DNA of 64,000 nt from Phytopythium helicoides (Eukaryota; Oomycota; Peronosporomycetes; Pythiales; Pythiaceae), in contig JANFNE010000004.1 in assembly GCA_024867545.1 (NCBI GenBank), forward strand, positions 620,001-684,000, given 5' to 3'. This document shows positions 40,748-52,283 of this stretch, piece by piece. The stretch's first letter is position 1. Each line of letters opens with the position of its first letter. The position numbers and the translations under genes are program-made. Below the pieces are notes generated by a model. It saw only the letters and a program-made list of their open reading frames with translations, was not told the DNA's origin and did no database searches.

Positions 40748-41507
40748 CGTTTCATTTCGCTCTCGCAAATGAGTTGGAGGGCTACAACGCAATGTATCGA
40801 AATATCCTCAGCACTCTTTTCCATTTGCGGGAGTACGTTTTGGAACAATTTGTAGCAGGCGGTCAGCAAACACCTTATTCGACATCCAGAAAGAAGAACC
40901 CTGTTGATCATAGGTGATTCGATCGCTAGCCACGCAGCATCAATTCCTAGTGATAAACAGTTTTCTCGAGGCCTAGATGATGTATTGCAACTCATCGGAG
41001 TATCCATAGCATTGCACTGCAACAGCAAATACGCACTATGCACCACAACAAAGGCGAGCAGAAAACATCCCAAGCTCGGCAACAAACCTGAGGCGTGTCC
41101 AACATCTTGCTCCAAGCGCTTGATGAGGGACGAACTGACCTACTCACAGAGAACCCTGCACCTTAGTTGTGATGTTGGGAGTAATGGAGCCTGAATACGC
41201 TGCTAATGGCTCCGGAGGGATTGTCAGACATGACGCTGGAGGAGAACGAGATCACGATGGAAGGGGAGAACGACACAGAGCAACGACTGGCTGAATCCGT
41301 TGTACATGAAGTATACTGTAGTGCTCGTTCGCTGAACCATGTGATTCAGCACGAGTTTCAGAGTCCCATGATCATCAAGCTGCTGGAAAGATGGATATCA
41401 ATGCATGTGAGTGCAATCCGACCTTGTGAGACGGTGATGCATCGGTTTCATCGTTTGATTCCGATTGCACGTGTGAATAGAAGAAAGTTGATGTGGTGCT
41501 TTATTGC
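40606..41507. other. Intergenic region
   Basis: About 900 bp downstream of copy A. Only short open stretches with no recognisable domain. Confidence 0.4.
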
Positions 41508-41835
41508 CTAGTGCGATGCTGGAGCAGCTCTATGCCAGGTGGACCCCGACTTGAGTGCTTTAGCTTCCTGCCTTGTACTTTTTTCTTGCTGTAAACCATC
41601 AGTCCGACCTCTCTGGACATCGTCGCATGCGACATCGCCTTCCGCATCGCCTACCGCCTTCCATTGGAGGCGTTCTTGCTGGAGACGCTCGTGATCGCGC
41701 CAGAACTCGAAAAAGGTGACTGACACCATGGGTGATCCCCAAATTTCGGATGGGAAGCGTCCTGCGCAAGCAGCTCCACCACAACGGCTTCTCTTCGTAT
41801 GGCTTGCCTTCAGTAGTGATCATGGCAACAAGCAA
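41508..41835 (-). CDS. Possible small protein, frame broken
   Basis: Two overlapping minus-strand frames look protein-like: an upstream one (KPYEEKPLWWSCLRRTLPIR, near 41800) and a downstream one (TFFEFWRDHERLQQERLQWK, near 41690) ending SGSTWHRAAPASH. Joining them needs a single-base shift near 41725-41735, like those elsewhere in this window. The combined product would be about 105 residues. No family recognised, and the call rests only on composition. Confidence 0.3.
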
Positions 41836-42259
41836 CGCTCGAACATGTGAAAGTAGAGAACGAGAGCAAGATCGCGCGTTGGAGTAGCCGCTGCTGAAAT
41901 CGAAGTGGTTAGATCGCAGGGAAGGGAAACGACGATCTCTCTTCTTCAGTGGCTTGATGGGTAAGATCGGCGATGGCTTCGTGTAAGTTGACAGTTTGAG
42001 CCAAGGCGTGCGAAATCACGAGAGTTTGTTTCCTTCTGGAACACAGCTGATTGAACTGAGCGAGGCAGAGCTTACGATCAACACCTTCATGATGGCAAAC
42101 AAACTCAGCACTTGATTTTATGCCTGCTCTTCCTCTTCTTCTTCAACGTCTTCATACTGCTACACTACTTCTTTGCTAATGATCTACGTTTGTTTCACAT
42201 TTTACTATCACAATGCCATGACTCATGGCTGCATGCTCTCACCTTGGCCTTCTATCCAT
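41836..42259. other. Intergenic region
   Basis: About 420 bp, AT-richer with a CTTCTTC run near 42130; nothing recognised. Confidence 0.4.
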
Positions 42260-43483
42260 CTACCTCCAACGAGGCACCTCGCTGGTGACTGCAGTAGCAC
42301 CAGACTTCTTCAACTTACCACATCGACTCGCAGGAGCCACTGGTCGCGTCACTTGGTCTCCGGTCTTGCTTCGCGAACAGGAAACACCATTGCTCCATCT
42401 CGTAACAGACGTCGTATCAACACGGTGCCTGACAGGAACGACTCGAGCACCATTGGCAGAGTTGACAGTTCCTCGCGATCCATCAGTTGACCTCACAGTC
42501 TTCTTGTCGGTCTTGACAGGCTCAGTGGACTCATCAGTTCGGCGCATCGTACGTCGACGCTCCTCATCGAGCTCCTTCTGAGTCGCAGTCACCACTCCCA
42601 CCAGCCGCGCCACCTCGCTCTTCAGCGCAGCCACCTCAATATCGTGGCGATCACTCAGACATACAACCAGCTCCCGCATCTTCAATGCCTCACACTCCAG
42701 CTCTCTCACGCGCGCTTTTAACGACTTGTTCGCTTGCTCCTCCGACGACAGCAACGCCTCCGCCGCTCGATGCGCAGCTTCCGCCTCGCTCGCCGCCTCT
42801 TCCAAACGCTGCAGCTTGCTCTTGGCATCGTCCACAGTCGCACGCAGCTCTTTCACCTCCCGATCCAACGCGCTCACAGCATCAGCATGCGCACGAGCTG
42901 CCGACTCCATACGCAACACCAGCTCGCGGTTCGACGTCTTCAAGCGCTCCTCACGCAGATCCGCCAGGTCCAGCACCAGCTCGTCCGCCTCCATCATCGA
43001 CTCCATCACCTTCATCTGTGCCTCTATCACACCTCGCTCCACCTTCTCGCCACGCAACTGCTTCTTGAGCTCTGCCATCTCGTGCTTGAGGTGCTGCACG
43101 TCCTGCTCCATCAGCGCCGCCATCTGCTCCTCGAGCTCCGCGTCCGTCTGCACCACCGCCAGCTGCGCCTCCACGACGCTCATCTCGGTCGACAACGCTC
43201 TCATCTCACGCTCCTTCTCACTCCGAAGCTCCTTCTCGCTGCGAAGCCCCGCCGCTGCCTCCGTTGCCGCCTCCGCCAGCGCCGCGCACTCGCTGTACCT
43301 GCACACGAACTCGGCCGCCAGTAGCCTCGCGACGTCCTCCACTGCGTCGCACGCGCCTTCCGCTGCCTCCACGATGGACAGCGCACGCTCCACCGCGCTC
43401 CGCTTGGCGCTCGACACGCGGTCGAGGGGCTCGTGGGCCAGCAGCGGCTGGAACAGGCTCGCGGTCGACTGCGAGAGGCTCAT
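42260..43483 (-). CDS. Coiled-coil protein, function unknown
   Basis: 407 residues, one exon. From about residue 70 to 320 it is an almost unbroken coiled coil rich in Glu, Leu, Ala, Arg (LRSEKELRSEKEREMRALST; MAALMEQDVQHLKHEMAELK; LDREVKELRATVDDAKSKLQ). The last 80 residues are basic and Ser/Thr/Arg-rich (RRTMRRTDESTEPVKTDKKT). No catalytic motif, signal peptide or membrane segment. A structural or cytoskeletal role is possible but not shown. The ATG at 43483 is chosen; the in-frame extension upstream is of low quality. Confidence 0.65.
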   Translation of the reverse strand: MSLSQSTASLFQPLLAHEPLDRVSSAKRSAVERALSIVEAAEGACDAVEDVARLLAAEFVCRYSECAALAEAATEAAAGLRSEKELRSEKEREMRALSTEMSVVEAQLAVVQTDAELEEQMAALMEQDVQHLKHEMAELKKQLRGEKVERGVIEAQMKVMESMMEADELVLDLADLREERLKTSNRELVLRMESAARAHADAVSALDREVKELRATVDDAKSKLQRLEEAASEAEAAHRAAEALLSSEEQANKSLKARVRELECEALKMRELVVCLSDRHDIEVAALKSEVARLVGVVTATQKELDEERRRTMRRTDESTEPVKTDKKTVRSTDGSRGTVNSANGARVVPVRHRVDTTSVTRWSNGVSCSRSKTGDQVTRPVAPASRCGKLKKSGATAVTSEVPRWR

Positions 43484-44298
43484 GGCTCTGTCCTCGTCCT
43501 TGTATTTGGTCTTCGCGTTGGTCTTGGCCTGGACCTCGGTCGGGTCGGTCGCGATCGGTCGCTGGAACGTCGAGAAGCTCAAATGAGCGCGCGGGGAGGC
43601 GGGCGGCGGCCGTGGAGCGCGCGGGGAAAGGAGCGCGGGTCGCTCGCCATCATGTTGGCTCGCTTTCCTTCTTTCTTGTTGATGTGTGAGGCTTTGTACT
43701 GGAGTGAAGGAGGGCTCTATAGGCAATACAAGGTCCAAGTGGTGAGGCGTTGACTCCGTTCTAGTATGAGGTCTCAAAACGCCACTCCAAGAATACAAGC
43801 GAGTTGAAGTGACATGGCTACAGAGTCCCTGAGCGATGCATGGTGGTGCACGGATGCCAAAGAGAAAGAACGAGTGCAGCGTACTGGTGGTTAGTTCTGG
43901 GGTCATGCTGAGGCAAGGAGAACGCGGTGCATCCTCCAGTGCAAGCAGAAGTGGAGTGAAGCCGTCGAGAATTCTGTTGGGCTTGCTCGTATCGCTCACG
44001 ACATGCACACCTCGATCAAGCACACGCGTGCCGCTCCATTTGGTGGCGAAAGATGCAGCAATCGAGACGAATTTGCAGGTGACACAATAGTAAAGAGCAC
44101 AGAGCCCGTTTGCCGCTTTTCCAAGTGATCTCTGCGCCGGCTCTGCGATCCATCCGAGTCAATCTGAAAGGTCCTCGAGCTGAGAGTAGTCCAAGTAACA
44201 CTGTCCGTGATGAACAGATCACTTCCAAACTCGCCTACAAGTGCACACCACAACCACCACACTTCTTCACCTCTCTCTCAAGTCGATATCAGTCCAAG
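43484..44298. other. Divergent intergenic region
   Basis: About 815 bp; from 44140 onward it is the second duplication copy. Otherwise nothing recognised. Confidence 0.4.
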
Positions 44299-44701
44299 AT
44301 GAAGATCAGCGCCATCGCTATCGCCACCATCGCTGTCGGTGCTGCTACCATTGTCGCGGCTGCCGACAATGCTCCTCCAAGTCAAGTGAACAAGGTCGCT
44401 CCACCAGAGTCACTGCGTGGAACTGCTGGGGCCGTCGGAGTTGAAGGTGGCAAGAAGGAGTTCTGGGGACCGGGTTTTGGTTGGGGTGGTCCGTGGGGAT
44501 TTGGCGGTGGCTGGGGCGGACCGTGGGGATTCGGTCGCGGCTGGGGCTGGGGATGGTAATTCAAGATGTCGGAAGCTTGCGTTTGAAGGTTTTGGTGCAA
44601 ATGGATGATCGATTACAGATCATTTTTCAGTGAGTTAGTTTGACGAGGCTAAATGCAAATGCACCCAACAGATTACTTTTCATCCAAACATTCATGAGCA
44701 T
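44140..44701 (+). repeat. 562 bp duplication, copy B
   Basis: Direct repeat of 40186-40747, offset exactly 3954 bp, with two substitutions and no indel. Upstream of 44140 weaker likeness continues for about 25 bases, then ends. Confidence 0.95.
44299..44559 (+). CDS. Small secreted Gly/Trp-rich protein (copy B)
   Basis: Differs from copy A only at one residue (VGVEGGKKEFW instead of VGVDGGKKEFW). Signal peptide, polar spacer and GGPWGFG repeat are the same. Promoter and 3' flank are also identical over the duplicated segment, so both copies are probably expressed alike. Confidence 0.8.
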   Translation: MKISAIAIATIAVGAATIVAAADNAPPSQVNKVAPPESLRGTAGAVGVEGGKKEFWGPGFGWGGPWGFGGGWGGPWGFGRGWGWGW

Positions 44702-45168
44702 TGCCTACTTCAGTTCGCACACCTGTAAACGAGTCGGAAGGTTTCAATGTAAAATATTGATAGGAAACTCTGTTGACGCCACGAAACCAACGATTTCGTT
44801 TCAAGTCTTATCACGATCGACGAGGTGATGACCTCGTGAGTACCATGGGAAGCGACTATTCACACCGAGAGTTTGTTTCTGTTCCGGAATCGAGCGAACC
44901 GCGCATGGCGGCCAAAATCTCCTGCACTTTACTTGCGTCTGCTATTCTTCTTCATTGCCTTGTTCTCATGCCTGTGTTGTCGGCATGAAGATTGCAAAGA
45001 CAACTCGTTGTCAACCTGCTGTTTTTCATACGCGCTCACACAAATAAAGCTCCCCTCCAGCCAATCAAATGTGATTATCGAGCGCCATTTAAACCAATGG
45101 AAATGCTTGATTGACGCCCCGACATTTATTGGCGCAAGAGTCGCCACTTGCGCTCGTCGCTGCCAGCC
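44560..45168. other. Intergenic region
   Basis: About 600 bp, lower GC, with CCAAT at 45061-45065 about 105 bp upstream of the RPA34 start. No supported gene. Confidence 0.4.
45061..45065 (+). promoter_or_regulatory. CCAAT box upstream of RPA34
   Basis: A single CCAAT in the context AGCCAATCAAATG, about 105 bp before the start codon; NF-Y-type site inferred from motif and position. Confidence 0.35.
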
Positions 45169-45989
45169 ATGCCGCCATCCAAGCGCCTGAACCTCAGCGC
45201 CGCGCGCGAGGACGACGAGTCGTCGTCCGCGTCTTCGTCCAGCGACTCGGAGGCGCCGGCGCGCAGCTCTCCGCGTCGCGCGGACGCCGACGAGGACTCG
45301 CAGACGGAGGACGAGTCGGATGAGTGCGAGGCTCGCTGTTGAGTTGGTGGTGGCAAAGCTTTCTGACTAACTGGGGATGGTGCTGGCCACAGGGAGTTTG
45401 AGATCCCGCCAGGGTTTCGAGAGCGTCTCGGGCCACGGAGGCCTGACACGCGAGTCGGTGCTGTCGGGTGACAAGGAGCTCTGGTTCTTCAAGCTGCCCA
45501 AGAACGTGCGTGTCTACATCTTGATTGGCGGCGTTGAGACTGGTTGGTCGTGCTTCCTGACCTCGCGTCGTTGATTTGCAACAGCTCGATGCGTCAGCGC
45601 TCGATGGAGTAAAGTTCAAGGTTGGCAGCGAGCAGGCTGGAGCCTCTATCGCACGCGTCAAGGTCGGCGAGGACAAGAAGCCGTACGTGCTCCAGCGCGA
45701 ACATGACATGCTAGCGGGACAGCTGGTCAACGCGCTGCCGATGGCCAACGACCGCAAGCGATTTGCGCTCGCCAAGCCCTTCTCGCGCTGCTTCTCGCTC
45801 GTGGAAGACCATGAGACGGCTTCGGTCTCCCGGCCAGCTTCGACGTCCACCGAAGAGCCCGTCAAGAAGAAGAAGAAGAGCAAGCACACGGAGGAGGAAG
45901 AAGAGAAGCCCAAGAAGAGCAAGAAGAGCAAGAAGAGCAAGCACGGCGAGCACGGAGACGCGCCTCGCACCAAGAAGCTCAAGGCCTAG
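45169..45989 (+). CDS. POLR1G: RNA polymerase I subunit RPA34
   Basis: Three exons (45169-45323, 45393-45505, 45585-45989) give 223 residues after removing one extra base in GGGTTT at 45412-45417, which joins EFEIPPGF to ESVSGHGGL. An acidic/Ser-rich start (DESSSASSSSDSEAPARSS) precedes the RPA34/PAF49 domain: FEIPPGFE, KELWFFKLPKN, LDASALDGVKFKVG and a later YVLQREHDM. RPA34 pairs with RPA49 as a TFIIF-like heterodimer on Pol I in the nucleolus. The Lys-rich tail (KKKKKSKHTEEEEEKPKKSK) is typical. Its tail repeats resemble those of RPA43 in the same window. Confidence 0.82.
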
Positions 45990-46111
45990 ACACTGATACT
46001 ACTGCTGTTCCTGTGTTTATCCCCTATATGCCACGATCGATAGATGAAAAGTCACCGTACCCCCATTGCACATGTCGCCACAGTCACAGTATCCACACGG
46101 CGGCGGCACGT

Positions 46112-49100
46112 CTAAAAGAGCAGCAGGGGCTCGTCTGCCTGCTGCTTGTCGTGATGCTTGGAGCTGCTGCTCTTCTTCTTGTCCTTGCTGGACTTCTTGC
46201 TCTTGCTGCTGCTCTCGCCCTCTCGCTTGGAGCTCTTCTTGCTCTTCTTCTTTTCGACGACAATGTCCTCCTCCACGTCCACGTTCAGCAGCAGGTTCTC
46301 CTTGGATTCCTTTCCGCTACGGGAATGCTTCTTCTTGCTCGACTTGGAATCGTCACCGCCCTTCGACTTGCTCTTCGAAGACTTCTTCTTGTGCTTGCGG
46401 TCATCCTCTTCGTCGCTCTCGTCATGGTGCTTCTTAGATTTTTTGTGCTTCTTGCTGCTCTTGGACGACGGATCCGGGTCCGTTCGGGTCTGCCGGTGGT
46501 ACAAGTGCGCGTCGGGGATCTTTTCGTCCTCTCCAAGTGGGATGCTCAGGTCCACTGCAGCGAGATCATTGTCGTCGGCACCGGACCGCTTCGACTTTCC
46601 GCGACCCCGGTCATCGTCACTAGCGTCGTCTGGCATCAATTCATCCTCCAACACTGCCCGGGACTTTCGCGACTATAGAATGCCCCCCACAGCATCATGT
46701 CAGCGCTTCCCTTTGGATCTAAGCAAACAGACAGAATTACACGCGTACCTTGCTCTTAGTCTTCTTCTTCTGCTTCTTGGTCGCGTCAAGTGCATCCATG
46801 ATTTCCGCGAATCCCTAGCATCGAGAAAGACAACACCACATGTCAGATTCCAGCTTAGATCCGGCGAAATTTCAGGCACACGCACCCCGAGCGGGTTATT
46901 GTCTGCCGTGTTGTTGCCACCATTGCCAGCAGACAGGTAGAACGGATCCGAACGGAGTCGTTGCTGCTCGAGCTCATACTCGCGCTGGCGCCGAGCGCGT
47001 TCAGCCTCCGAGTCAGACTGCTTCATCCGAACTACGCCCCGACTCGTCCTCTGATGATGACGCATCGCGCTTACTCTTCGACTTCTTCTTCTTCCTCGAT
47101 TTCTTGTCAATAGGCTCAAAGCTATCGTCTCCGATGCCACTGTACCCACCCATGCCGCCAAAGCTGTGGCTTGGCTGACTGACAAACGACACCTCCAAGT
47201 CGTCTTCATTCGAGAATGAGCCGCCGACATCTCCGCCCGACTCCAGGAAGGCGGCTTCGCTTGAACTGATTGGAGCGTCAAGGTCAAGGTCACCAGGTAG
47301 TGGCACCTTGCGCTGCGCCTTCGAGCCCACCGGAGCAAGGCGCTCAGCAAAGAAGCCGTTCAAGATTTCCACGCGCTTTGATGGAGTGACCGTTGAGGAG
47401 CTGTCGAATGCTCGCGAGGCACGCTCCTGCGCGCTGAGCGAGCCAAGGCCAATGTTCAGCGCCAGCAAAACTTGCTGTAGACAGACCGCGCGCTCTTGCA
47501 CGTCAATGTGCTCGCTCTGGATAAAGGCAGGCAATCGCTCAAGGATCATTTCAGCAAGCTGCTCAACCGACTGGTCATCCGCCTTCTCGGCCATGGCGTT
47601 GACGAACTTGAGAAGGGTCTGCACGAAGACTGCCTGAACATGACCGGGGAGGCTCGTTGTCTTTGGCTGCAGCATCTGGTCAACAAGCTCCTCGATCCGG
47701 TCAAGCTTCTCCTCCTCGGTCTCACGGCGGTCGTCATCGTCTTCATCTTCATCGTCCTCCTCATCATCCACATCATCGAGGTACTCCATGACGTACTCGC
47801 CAGAGATCCACGCAGCAGCGTAAAACACTTGGCATAACGTAGACGCTCCCGGACCCGTCAACGCATCCCTCTCCATGAGCAAGGCCATCATGTTGTCCAC
47901 CAGTACGCTGCGCACACTCTTGACGCGGACAGCGATGTCAACAAGCTGCCGCGCAACCTCAATTCCATGGTTGGTTTCACTGCTCACAGCTGCGAATGAC
48001 GCCGACGGAGACTCGGAATAAATTGCTGTTGTCACAGCACCACCGCTACTAGATGGCACACGCGCAAGCTGCACAAGCACATGGATGTACCAGTCAAAGT
48101 CGTGAATATTCTCGTACTTGTTCATGGAGCACACGTGCAGGATGCGCGCGATGAGCTCGTGGCGGTACGTGCCATCAGCAGAGAGGGTTTGACGCATAAG
48201 CTCGCGCACGATCGGTGCAGCATTATCCGGGTTCACCATACCGACGAGTAATTCTAGAGCTCGCATTCGAATTGTGACGTCGTCAACCGCGAGACACTCG
48301 ATGATCAGCGCCTGGTGTTCAGCAATCACGTACGGGTGACTCAGCATGAGGTTGCCGAGCCCAACAAGACCCAGATAGCGCAGGTTCTGGTCCGGATCCT
48401 CAATGTACCGGCGCAAGTGGTCATTGCAGAGGCGCACAATAGCTGGCACATTGCGCGGCTGTGATCCGTCGCTCTTCTTCGTGTAGAGTAGCGCAGTCGT
48501 CACCGTGCTGATGCATTCGTACAGGAGTGACTTGGCAGGAGTGTTCTGAATAACCGTGGCAAGCGGATCCAGCAGCTTACGCGCAAGACGCGGTTCCTCA
48601 GGGACTAGACTTGCAAGCAGTTTGACGACCTTGATCAGCATCCAGTTGTTGGACGACGTAGTGAGTAGCCGAAAGAACTGCGGCGCCAGACCCAGATAAT
48701 TCCGCGGCTTCTTGTTGGCGAGTTCGCAAATGACATTGACAGCGCATGACACCACCGCAACTTCAGGCTCCTCCATGCGCTCCTTAAGCTTGTCAAACGT
48801 GAGTCGCAAGCCCTGCGGGTACCGCAGGAACATCTTGTACAGCGCGAGCGTCGCTTTCTTGCGCACATACGCCTTGGGCGAGTTCATCATGGACACAATG
48901 TCACCGAGCAAGTCGCGCGCGAGATCGGTCGTGACAATGTTGGACAACACGTTGATGGCGAGGCCGACCTCGTACTCGTTGATACTGCCGAACTCCTTCT
49001 TGAGCAAGTTGGTACACAGTAGCACGACGTCCGTGGACTGCGTGAACGACTGGCAGGCCGCCGTGTAACCGATGCGCTTGTGCGCAAAGCGCTCGTAGCT

Positions 49101-49313
49101 CATAACCTCCACGACGTGGAACGCGGCCCAGCACATGTCGTAGCCGAGCATGTGCAGGTACGTGAGCTTGCGCACGGCGTTCGACTTGATGAACGGGTCC
49201 GTGCTCTTGAGCTCCGTCTTGATCTCGGCCATGGCCTGCGAGATGTACACGCTTACATCGCCCTTGGCTGAGCGGATGCCCTTCACCAGGTCCTGCAGGT
49301 TCTTCTCAAACAT
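46112..49313 (-). CDS. AP3D1: AP-3 adaptor complex subunit delta
   Basis: Three exons (49313-46886, 46814-46749, 46672-46112); removing one extra base in the run at 47037-47040 gives 1017 residues with all phases matching. The N-terminal 600 residues are the adaptin HEAT-repeat trunk (MFEKNLQDLVKGIRSAKGDV, IGYTAACQSFTQSTDVVLL, VRKKATLALYKMFLRYP, LRYLGLVGLGNLMLSHPYV, SVRSVLVDNMMALLMERDAL). An acidic hinge (DDVDDEEDDEDEDDDDRRE, about 505) and a Lys/Ser-rich tail follow, with the delta-type segment EAERARRQREYELEQQRLR. The long tail is KKSK-rich. AP-3 sorts cargo from endosome or Golgi to lysosome/vacuole. No ear domain recognised, so the C-terminus differs from animals. Confidence 0.92.
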
Positions 49314-50020
49314 GGCGGCGCCGGTCTTTCTCCGAGCCTCCTAACGTCAATTCTTGTGCTTCGAAGGCCGCGAGAGCCACCGATCGAGAGCGCGCGAGCT
49401 CGGGAAGTGCGAGCAGCCGGACCCGAGCAGCGCTGGGGCCAGGAGGGAGCGGCGGGGCGAGCGCGCAGCAGGCGGGGCGTCGAGTGCGGCGACTCGAGCG
49501 CGAGCGATCCTGGTCAGCGGCGGAAGGAAACAGGGAGCAGCCTTCGCGTCCCCCGCTTCTCTATTTTTTATTTTCGAAAAAATGAGGGGATGGGTTCAGA
49601 GCCGACCCGGGTCGAGTGGGCGGGCTGGATCAGAATTCATTTGAGGGTAATAAGTGGAAGGACCGGCGCGGGTTTGGAATCGCGACCCGCCTGTTTTGTC
49701 TTGGTGCAAAAATACTATAATCATGTCGAAACGACTGCCCAAATCCAACGTAAAATGGGCAAGTCGGAAGGAAGCTGCCGACGAAGGATCATGATCGCTG
49801 GAGGAAAGATACGTTGGCTTCAAGAGACAAATGAGTGGTAGGCAGGCAGGCAAGCCCTAATGGAAGTGTTCCGCCATGGCCGTAGCAGCAACAGACAAGT
49901 GTCAATTGCATGCAGTCGTGAGTCCATGCCTGCACAACTCCTTGGGGGTCAACTCAACGTATATTCGCTGCTTCTACGCAGCTCCGCTTTCTCCACCATC
50001 ACACAAGACCGCATGCAGTC
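49314..50020. other. Intergenic region
   Basis: About 700 bp: promoter side of AP-3 delta (GC- and purine-rich to about 49550) then AT-richer sequence; no gene supported. Confidence 0.4.
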
Positions 50021-50410
50021 TCAGCCGAGTACGAGCTCCAGCAGGATCATAAGCGCGTTGATGACGATCAGAGGCACTGTCAGCGTGTCACGAGGCCCAG
50101 TGTAAGTCCTCTGCGTCCACGATCGTAACCGCAGCACGTCGAGACGCACCTCGTAAATACTGCACGGCGCTGATGAGCCCCACGATCTGGTTCTTGGCCG
50201 ACATGCCCTGCGTCGAGTCCACCTTGTGCCAGCCGTCTGTCACCAAAACGCCCCAAGCCGCGCAATCGTCAGCACAACACGCCGCCATTCGGTCCCCTCG
50301 CAGCGCCGCCTGGCAAACGTACACGGCCGCAGGAAGCGCCGCTCGTGCAGGATGCACACGGCGTTGGTCAGCAGCAGGCTCGACAGCACGAAGTTCCACA
50401 GCACGCCCAT
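50021..50410 (-). CDS. IER3IP1: IER3IP1/Yos1 ER-Golgi transport protein
   Basis: Three small exons: about 50410-50323, 50236-50147 and a last one ending at 50021, joined by GT/AG introns of about 85 and 60 bp, giving roughly 80 residues. N-terminal membrane helix (MGVLWNFVLSSLLLTNAVCI) with LHERRFLRPYGW, a middle loop (STQGMSAKNQIVGLISAVQY) and a C-terminal helix LRVPLIVINALMILLELVLG. This matches Yos1/IER3IP1, small ER/Golgi proteins needed for COPII-dependent transport. The gene is missed if exons are not joined. Divergent from the glutaminyl cyclase. Confidence 0.85.
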
Positions 50411-50513
50411 GGCTTGTCGTCCTCGGCGCTTCGACGGATCGACACGTCTCGGCAGGAAGCGGTCTACGTCCTCAGGTGGTCCACACACCTACAACCCACC
50501 CGCTCTGCAACGT

Positions 50514-50538
50514 CAGTCACTGACTGACTGACTGACTA
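50514..50538. repeat. (TGAC)n microsatellite
   Basis: About five TGAC units in the space just upstream of the glutaminyl cyclase start. Confidence 0.8.
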
Positions 50539-50559
50539 CGATTGAGGTGCGTGGTGGTC

Positions 50560-51628
50560 ATGGCGCGCGAGTCGCAGAAGCTCAAGCGTCGCGCGCGCGC
50601 CGTCAAAGACGCCAAAGCTGTGGAGCGCGATCTTCGAACGCGCGTGGCGCACACCCAGGCCGGCGAGGTGGCTGCCAGTCTCCAGGACGCCATGCCGAGG
50701 CTCATCCTGCGCTTCTGCGTCATGACGCTGGCGCTGGCGCTGGCGGCGGTGATCACGATTGCCATGTCCCCGACGGCGCTCACGGACTCGACCGGACACC
50801 ACCACGATAAGTACAACCAGCTGCGCTCTGTCAAGTACTCGCAGTCGCTCTCGCAAGACGTCGCGGACAAGCCGACGGTCCAAGTGCTCGCCAAGTACCC
50901 GCACGACGCGAGCGCGTTCACTCAGGGGCTGCTGGTCGCTCGGCAGCATGGAGAGCGCGACGTGTTCCTCATCGAGTCCACGGGGCTGTATGGCGAATCG
51001 AGCCTGCGCAAAGTTGAGATTGAGTCTGGTAAGGTGCTCGCGCAGTACAACCTGTCCGAGGAGCTCTTTGGAGAAGGCGTGACGCTCAACGACGACGGAG
51101 AGCTCGTCATGCTCACGTGGAAGAGCCGCAAGGGTTTCGTGTTCACGTTGGACAAAGCGCGTGACTCTGGCTTCTTGCTCGAGCGCGAGTTTACGTTCAC
51201 GTCGGTGACAGGAGAAGGTTGGGGCATCGACGGCGACGGCGAGTCGCTCATGGTCACGGACGGATCATCGTCGATCCTGTTCTGGGACCCTGAGACCCTG
51301 ACGGAGACGCGTCGTATCACGGTCACGCTTCCCTCCGGCAAGCCCGTACAGATGCTGAATGAAGTCGAGTTCGCCAACGGCTTCATTTACGCGAACGTGT
51401 GGTATCAGCCCGTGATCCTCAAGATCGACCCCGACCACTGGGAGTGTCGTCGCGGGCTTCGATTGCTCGAGTCTCATCAAAGACGCCGGCGCCAACGTCG
51501 CAAACGGGGCGGTCCTCAACGGAATTGCGTACGATGGTGAGGAGGACGTGTTCTACCTCACGGGCAAGTTGTGGAACTCGCTGTACAAGGTGCGGCTCGT
51601 CGACAGCGACCCGCGCGATCACCTGTAG
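50560..51628 (+). CDS. Glutaminyl-peptide cyclotransferase, plant/bacterial type
   Basis: 355 residues when one extra base near 51431-51437 is removed. A basic cytosolic N-terminus is followed by a membrane anchor (about 45-68, LILRFCVMTLALALAAVITI) and the beta-propeller enzyme: YPHDASAFTQGLLVARQHG, ESTGLYGESSLRKVE, FGEGVTLNDDGELVMLTWKS, EGWGIDGDGESLMVTDGSSS, LNEVEFANGFIYANVWYQP and, after the shift, NGIAYDGEEDVFYLTGK. This is the plant-type glutaminyl cyclase fold, which makes N-terminal pyroglutamate on secreted peptides. The anchor suggests type II topology in the secretory pathway. Confidence 0.88.
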
Positions 51629-51803
51629 TAGCAGTACGTTGAGTATCGTAGTCATCAGATAGATCGCGTCGGAACTCGTGCAGGGTCGTTTGAAAGAGTG
51701 CATTGCCTGTCCTGCTCGTCTATTCAACTGCAGCTCGCGCGCACCGCCAGCCAACCACCTGCCGCCCTGGCATGCTCGCCTCGTGGACTCTGACGCCGCC
51801 TGC

Positions 51804-52115
51804 CTACTCCTCCTGCTGCAGGAACGGGTTGGGGATCTCGGCCGTACCGTCGACCGGCGAGACGAGCATAACAGACGTGCCGCGGCACACAACGAGCCCC
51901 ACCTTGCGGGTTTCGTCCGTCAGCCGGTACTCGTCGCTCGGGTCGCGCAGGAACTCGACGCAGTCGTCCAGCACGAGGTTCACCAGCTGGTCGTAGCCCT
52001 TGAGCACGCCCGTGACCTCGCGCCCGCCGTGGAACTTGACGCGCACCTCCTGGTCGATGTACTTGGCCAGGTCCAGGATCGGTTCCCGCCGCGAGCTCGA
52101 GCCGTTCGACGCCAT
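51804..52115 (-). CDS. LSM7: U6 snRNA-associated protein LSm7
   Basis: 103 residues, one exon. The Sm1 motif is LAKYIDQEVRVKFHGGREVT then GVLKGYDQLVNLVLDDCVEF (about 17-56) and the Sm2 motif GLVVCRGTSVMLVSPVDG (about 73-90). LSm7 belongs to the Lsm2-8 ring that binds the U6 3' end and the cytoplasmic Lsm1-7 decapping ring. Intact; C-terminal PFLQQEE is a usual LSm7 ending. Converges on the glutaminyl cyclase gene. Confidence 0.95.
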   Translation of the reverse strand: MASNGSSSRREPILDLAKYIDQEVRVKFHGGREVTGVLKGYDQLVNLVLDDCVEFLRDPSDEYRLTDETRKVGLVVCRGTSVMLVSPVDGTAEIPNPFLQQEE

Positions 52116-52283
52116 GGTGCTCCGCTTCCTCTCGCCGCTTGCTTTTTATTTCCTGTTTGGAATGTGTGGGAAGGCGTTACAGGGCTATGACTGGTTGAAA
52201 ATATTGAAATGGTGATCGATCATTCGCTGAAAATTGGATTTACGGGTGGATCCATAGTCACCTTGGCTCTTGAAGGCGCGATC

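Noticed and set aside
49560..49690. GACCCGGGTCGAG-type short repeat resembling the 16.7 kb element
   Set aside because: The likeness is limited to a few GC-rich words with no inverted structure.
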